Below are positions 20,990 to 25,122 of a stretch of DNA of 25,122 bases, piece by piece. The notes below the pieces were generated by a model. It was given only the letters and a program-made list of their open reading frames with translations, ran no database searches and had not been told where the DNA came from. Every line of letters starts with the position of its first letter. Positions within the stretch are counted from its first letter, which is position 1. Both the position numbers and the translations under genes were made by a program. Source of the stretch: Paramarasmius palmivorus (taxonomy: Eukaryota > Basidiomycota > Agaricomycetes > Agaricales > Marasmiaceae); the NCBI GenBank assembly GCA_037176845.1, contig JAYKXP010000338.1, positions 1-25,122 of the forward strand, in the 5' to 3' direction.

Positions 20990-21970
20990 ATGTTCGGACA
21001 ATGTATCCGACCGTTTCTACCGCACCAAGGCATGTAGCTCTATACTAGAAGCCCAAGTAGCACGGTCACAGTCTGCTCCCCTGGCTGTCCGAGAAAGAAG
21101 AGGAGCAAAAGTTAGGACCTCTTAAACCGGGGAGAAACGGATGCGACACACGGAGGATTAACACCAACCGAGCTGGCGCGATATCGTCGTTTCCAATCTT
21201 TAGGAACTCTTCCAGAGGTAGACGGCAAGCCAATGACCGAGACTCAATGGCTACAGCGTTTGAATGCCAGACGTTCACGGATCGTGGTACAAAGGTCGTG
21301 AAGAGGGACGGAGAGGAACAGGTGGAGGTTGTTGGCAAGGGCCAGCCAATCTATTTACTTCCCAACATCGTTTTGTCGTTGTACGAAACTTCACTCCCGA
21401 AGGACAAGGATTACAATCCTTACGAAGCAACTTCCGTGTTGTCCCATTATCCATCACCCAAAAAACGATGTTCAGGTCATACCTATCAGCTGTTTACGGC
21501 GTCAGAAACCACCTACGTTCGCACAGATATCTTTACCCCAAATACATCCACCCCGCCGTAGAGAATCTCAATCGACACTCGGCTTTTAAAAGTGCGTTGT
21601 GGGCTTTAGTAGAAAGTAGATCCGTTTTATTACCGCATTCGTTTGGAGGATATGCATTTGGAAGAGGAAGAAGGAGCGAGAAGAGTTCCTCAACCAAAAC
21701 TTCCAAATGAATGAGGTTGACATCCAAGAGAGACAGGGCACAGTTGCGCAGAACAAACGCGGGATTATGGGTTGGATATCATGATCTACTGGGAAACAAT
21801 TGAAGTGGTAAAACGCCAGCAGATTTTACAGATGTCATCCTGAGGGAGACTGGGTCATACAGAGAGATATGAATGTAGTACGAGTGAAGGATGCAGGAGA
21901 AGAGGAAGAAGGTGACGAGGTGATTGTCTTCTCGGTACACATAAAACTATCCAGAAGCAAGTGTAAATAA
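20990..21970 (+). pseudogene. MRP20: Mitochondrial ribosomal protein uL23 (Mrp20-type) pseudogene
   Basis: Pieces of a mitochondrial large-subunit protein uL23 are spread over all three plus frames: SAPLAVRERRGAKVRTS near 21075, GLTPTELARYRRFQSLG and NARRSRI (21150-21290), KRDGEEQVEVVGKGQPIYL (21298-21360), VVVRNFTPEGQ, DYNPYEAT, FRVVPLSIT, FRSYLSAVYGV, TTYVRTDI, and near the end KEREEFLNQNFQMNE. The frame must change at least seven times in about 700 bases, with no room for introns at those points, so this is a decayed copy, not a spliced gene. The best ATG is 20990. The last frame meets a TGA at 21782 and a TAA at about 21812, then remains open to 21970 (HPEGDWVIQRDMN), so the right end is uncertain. 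The protein is essential for mitochondrial translation, so a working copy should exist elsewhere. Confidence 0.8.
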
Positions 21971-22197
21971 TGCTTCTGCTGCGTAGTAGCATCGTTACAG
22001 TAATTACTATTCATTTTCCGCCACTATCAACGTGTCTTAAATTCAGTCGCGCCAGACGCGTAAATTGTTTCCTTACATCCAAAACCGTCTCGCTAGCATG
22101 CTTCAATCTTCCTTTCTCCTTCCTACTTTTCTTTCTTTCCCTCTCTCGCTCTTCTAATTCCACTCGCGCAGGTTCAGATCCAGACCCCAGGACCACA

Positions 22198-22835
22198 ATG
22201 TCCGCCCGTTCAAAAAAACCACTTCGACAACCCTCGTCGCTCTCACACATCAACGACCCTGACCCCTTCACCTCGCCTTTTATCATGCTTAGGCTCCGAG
22301 ATAGCTGCTAACTGTCCCCAGAGGCGGGATTAGAGATCCCTTGTTACCTCCAGAAGGGCCGGTCCCTAGGGAAAAAGGAACCTTTAAACGACGTGGTGAG
22401 CGACGGTGCGCGGTAAACTCGACTTTATCATAAAGTACGTGCCCAATCACCACTGTCTTTGCTCGTGCTGAATGAAATAAACGCGTTTGGATGGCTGTTA
22501 TCGAAAAGTGATCTTGTGATTCAAGCTGCCACCGTTACTGGAACTGTCACGGGCTCCATTCTGTATGTGCTATTAGTATGAGTGCGTGCACTTTCTTATG
22601 TTTGTCATGACTCGGTTCATTCAAGATTTTGGACAGGGACTGGGTGATACATCAAGGCGACGAGCTAGATTGGGTACTCCCGGTGACTCTATATAAAACC
22701 ACAAAGCGCTTTCAAAGCGCTGATCGCCTCCTTTTCTTCAGGCGCTCAAACAAAAACATTCAAAAACAATCAGTGTTCTCTTCCATAACACCCAAGAACT
22801 GCCTCTCCTCACCTGTGGCCATGTTCAATGAGTAA
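22198..22835 (+). pseudogene. Coding relic with two hydrophobic segments, family unknown
   Basis: An ATG at 22198 opens MSARSKKPLRQPSSLSHINDP. Other plus-strand pieces follow in a sensible order: RDPLLPPEGPVPREKGTFKRR (22332-22394), VRAQSPLSLLVLNEINAFGW (from 22435), AATVTGTVTGSILYVLL, and after a clean 50-base intron (22576-22625, GTATGA...TTCAAG) ILDRDWVIHQGDELDWVLPV to a stop at 22835. The first junction lacks a good donor. The second needs either a 40-base intron (GTGAGC...AAAG, 22395-22434) or a one-base shift. It could be a small two-helix membrane protein or a damaged copy of one. I do not recognise the family. Its position beside the uL23 pseudogene favours decay. Confidence 0.4.
22690..22721 (+). 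promoter_or_regulatory. TATA-like box followed by 17-base palindrome
   Basis: TATATAAA (about 22690-22697) is followed by AGCGCTTTCAAAGCGCT at 22705-22721, an exact palindrome around a single central C. The element falls inside the last exon of the coding relic above, so it may be chance or a codon-level effect (TTKRFQSA). A symmetrical protein-binding site is the other reading. Confidence 0.3.
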
Positions 22836-23078
22836 CATCCGCCTTCCGAGTGTGCTCCGGCCTCATGATCGCCAAATGTCCATTCGTATCTATCGCTCGA
22901 AGATGCGGTTAAGATGTTTGGAGTGTGGATGGCCGTTGATGTGAGATAGTACAGCGGAGAGGTAGGGACGCTCGTTTTCTTCTCATGCTGGATGCTCACT
23001 TTTATTGACAGTGGGTAGCGAGGACTCGATGGTGTATATTTGGCTCGGAATGAGAGATGAAGATTTCCTCGGCGGCAT
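22760..23078 (-). other. Possible coding relic, family unknown
   Basis: An ATG at 23078 starts MPPRKSSSLIPSQIYTIESS, open to a GTGAGC donor-like site near 22998. Beyond it another minus frame reads VPTSPLYYLTSTAIH, YEWTFGDHEAGAHSEGG and CYSLNMATGEERQFLGV to a stop at 22760. A one-base shift at the AAAA run near 22998 would join them; alternatively a long intron to about 22890 gives a different, shorter end. No family is recognised and the choice cannot be settled by eye. Confidence 0.2.
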
Positions 23079-23562
23079 GGGAGCTAAGCTATGATGTTGG
23101 AACTTCACGTATTGGTGCTGGGGGACGATTATATGGATGACGTGACAGGAACGATCAGGCGGTCGTGATGAGTGTAATCTTGGAATGTGGTAGATTGTGG
23201 CTCTACTGGATGCTAGGGACTCTTTTTCTTTTGGTTTCGTGGGCCTCGATTTGTATGTAAAGCTATCTTGCAACATTGTACATGCTACCTCCATTCGTCC
23301 TCGCAAAATAATATAGCATCGGTATGTATTAGATACGTTAGTATAGGTAACCTGGCAGGATTGAAGTGTTCTACAGGTCATGCAAATCAAAGTCAGAGCA
23401 GCCATCGGTACAGAAAGAATACAAGCATTGAAAACAGATACGACGATTGCACTTCAGGGATCAATCAACGGGAAAGATGAAGGCGCATAGGGAATAAATG
23501 TGATTGAGAACGAAGGCGGAATCTAAGCCGATTTGGATAGTTAGAGTGATTTCATTCAAATG
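23079..23562. other. Intergenic region, nothing recognised
   Basis: Open frames occur on both strands but none shows coding character or paired splice sites. The right half is the 3' flank of the minus-strand gene ending at 23563. Confidence 0.5.
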
Positions 23563-24490
23563 TCAACAGAGTGGTAGGCGATGTTGTTCCTTCTGCTGTG
23601 GCGGAAGATTCGCCTTACCCGCCGTTTTGTTTTGTTTTTTTTGTACAAGCCTAATACACCCGGAAATCATCTTCCATATCCTCTCTCGTTCTATAGCCGC
23701 CCATAGCTCTAAGGCTTCTAGCACAAAGCCTTTGCTCGGATAAATCGCTCTTGAGTGTCCAAGATCATCGGCGAAGTAGTGTGGATAATTGACATACTCT
23801 AGAACGATCAAGTTGTAGTGCTGTGTGGCGAGTTCACAAGCTCTTGATTGTTCCTTGCGGACATTCTGCCGCGTGTTTACATTTGGCCCGTTGAAGACGA
23901 GCGGCGTGATGATGATTGATGGGTGGGGGTAGAAGTAATTATTGTTGGGGGGGGGATAAATGTGAGGTTGAAAACGCGAGTGGATGTGCTGGGCGAATGA
24001 AGAGTGGAGCTGTGGGACTGTTCCGTGTGACGGGTTATGGGCCATTGCTTGGGATAAGGAACGTCACTGCATGCTGTGACGATCTTTTCCCAAACAAAGG
24101 CGTTCGAGTATCTGATGGTGTGAGGTAGGCGGTCCCTCGAGAGGGATGAGGTTTTACATGACGGCCGAGTGGGTGTGTAGATGGGGGACTGGTGTAGAAT
24201 GGTTAGTCTTCGTCGGTTCAAAGGATATGGTATATATCTGGAATACCGTGAATAGGTCGTAAAAAGGGCTGCTGGTAAAGTGACGGTGCGTCGACTTGTT
24301 CGTGCCAAGGTGATGTCAAGCCTGTAGTTTGGGTGTCGGTGTTAGCATGTTAGTATCAACCAGACGGTTGAGGAAACTCAGCTCACAATAGGAGATTGGT
24401 AGAGGCGTCCCACAGCTCGACTCGCTGTCCATGCAAATGAATGTGCATACTCTTCTCTGGTATCCCTCGTCCCTTCAGTGTCGGTGTCAT
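23563..24490 (-). CDS. Four-exon gene of unknown function (248 aa)
   Basis: Exons 24490-24387, 24321-24247, 24188-24068 and 24009-23563 join in phase to 248 residues. The introns are 65, 58 and 58 bases. The first is strong (GTGAGC...ATACTAACATG...CTACAG), the second has GTATTC...GACTAACC...CCAG, and the third has a weaker GTGACG donor. If the third is not used, the protein ends at SNGP (stop at 24035) after about 110 residues. The N-terminus reads MTPTLKGRGIPEKSMHIHLH, then RVELWDAS. The middle is rich in Pro, His, Ser and Asn (YPPPNNNYFYPHPS). The C-terminal part looks folded and helical: CELATQHYNLIVLEYVNYPH, FADDLGHSRAIYPSKGFVLE, ALELWAAIERERIWKMISGC. I do not recognise the family. No membrane segment or signal peptide is evident. 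Confidence 0.55.
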
Positions 24491-25122
24491 GTATCTTAGA
24501 TGAGCATTGGTTCTTTTCGCTAAGTGAGTCTATAAGTATTTCGTGGCGAACGAAGGATTCCTGTAATTCTATCCGAAAGTCTCATGGTTCGTTATTGCGA
24601 ATATTACTAGAAACGAGGTGTCAGAATGACAAAAATTGACCAAGACTATAAAACCGAGTCGGTCGTCATTAATATAAAGCGCACAGTGATACAGGCTTTG
24701 GCAACATCTGCGGCTGAGTCGTGTTAGAACGTTTTCGGGACGTTCTGAAAGGCAGAGTGCCATCCTCGGAAAACCATGATGATGAAGCGCGGATCGGTAA
24801 TAAACTATTGAGAACATACCGAAATACAGAGGAAGGACGTGAAACGCTGGGACATGTGTACGCGGAAAAGAGTGTTTTCTGCACGGCATTCCTACACTTC
24901 CATCGTCGATCCAAAGTCTGAATGGCGTTGAAGACTGAACACCGGATTTCTGCGGCAAACGAGAGTCGGGTGCACCTGGTTGGTGAGTGTGCATCGATGA
25001 GGAAGAGGGTAGTACTGAAGCTCGTTTCGAAAGATTGCCGAAGACGAAGAGCTTGTAGAGGTAATTTGAATGGTAGAGTTATCACGAAGTTGACCGGGCA
25101 TTGGCATGATGGGAAGAATTGC
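24491..25122. other. Right edge, no supportable gene
   Basis: A minus-strand frame is open from about 25085 to 24669. It contains an intron-like stretch (GTATGT...CTTTCAG) whose length is a multiple of three, so spliced and unspliced forms both stay open. It lacks an ATG and a recognisable family. A plus-strand frame at 24721-24921 (LERFRDVLKGRVPSS...) overlaps it. Both cannot be coding and neither is convincing. A small inverted repeat AGAACGT/ACGTTCT lies at 24726-24746. Confidence 0.4.

Noticed and set aside
24669..25085. Minus-strand open frame of 138 codons at the right edge
   Set aside because: It has no ATG, no recognisable family, an overlapping plus frame, and composition rich in Arg, Ser and Leu typical of chance frames.
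1..25122. tRNA genes, rRNA, CRISPR arrays, transposon or reverse-transcriptase genes
   Set aside because: No A/B-box pairs with clover-leaf potential, rRNA cores, direct-repeat/spacer arrays or element-encoded domains were seen on either strand.

Overview
The window reads as nuclear DNA of a mushroom-forming fungus (Agaricomycetes, probably Agaricales). Introns are mostly 49-66 bases long with GT-AG ends and a short branch-like CTRAY motif near the acceptor. Several proteins belong to lineage-typical families that I recognise from memory only: a 600-residue protein with an N-terminal NVGRDQYN motif, a kinase-like protein with HGDIRKPN, and a Dcr2-type phosphatase with an N-terminal membrane anchor. 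No rRNA, tRNA, CRISPR array, transposase or reverse transcriptase was recognised.

Layout. (1) 1-1424: no gene I can defend. (2) 1425-6070: a decayed copy of a gene set. It holds a 7TM receptor relic A (+), a short remnant of the end of a membrane-protein gene (-), an antisense phosphatase fragment (-), and a second receptor relic B (+). (3) 6071-9707: an intact 1192-residue membrane protein of unknown function (-). (4) 9708-12039: a small spliced gene of unknown function (+) and a perfect hairpin. (5) 12040-14240: an intact four-exon Dcr2-like metallophosphatase (-). (6) 14241-16193: intergenic DNA with about five degenerate copies of a repeat spaced 250-390 bases apart. (7) 16194-18511: an intact ten-exon gene for the 600-residue protein (+), convergent with a kinase-like gene (-, 18731-20439) whose start codon is unresolved. 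(8) 20990-23078: a decayed zone with a heavily frameshifted mitochondrial ribosomal protein uL23 pseudogene and other coding relics. (9) 23563-24490: a four-exon gene of unknown function (-), then the window edge.

The main structural result is that relic order and orientation in 1425-4262 (receptor +, membrane-protein tail -, phosphatase -) repeat those in 4260-14240 (receptor +, membrane protein -, phosphatase -). The simplest reading is a tandem duplication of a roughly 10-kb gene set, followed by large internal deletions in the left copy. Both receptor copies have since decayed in their 5' halves, while the right-hand membrane protein and phosphatase stayed open. Nothing shows that these genes act in one pathway, and no operon-like logic applies.
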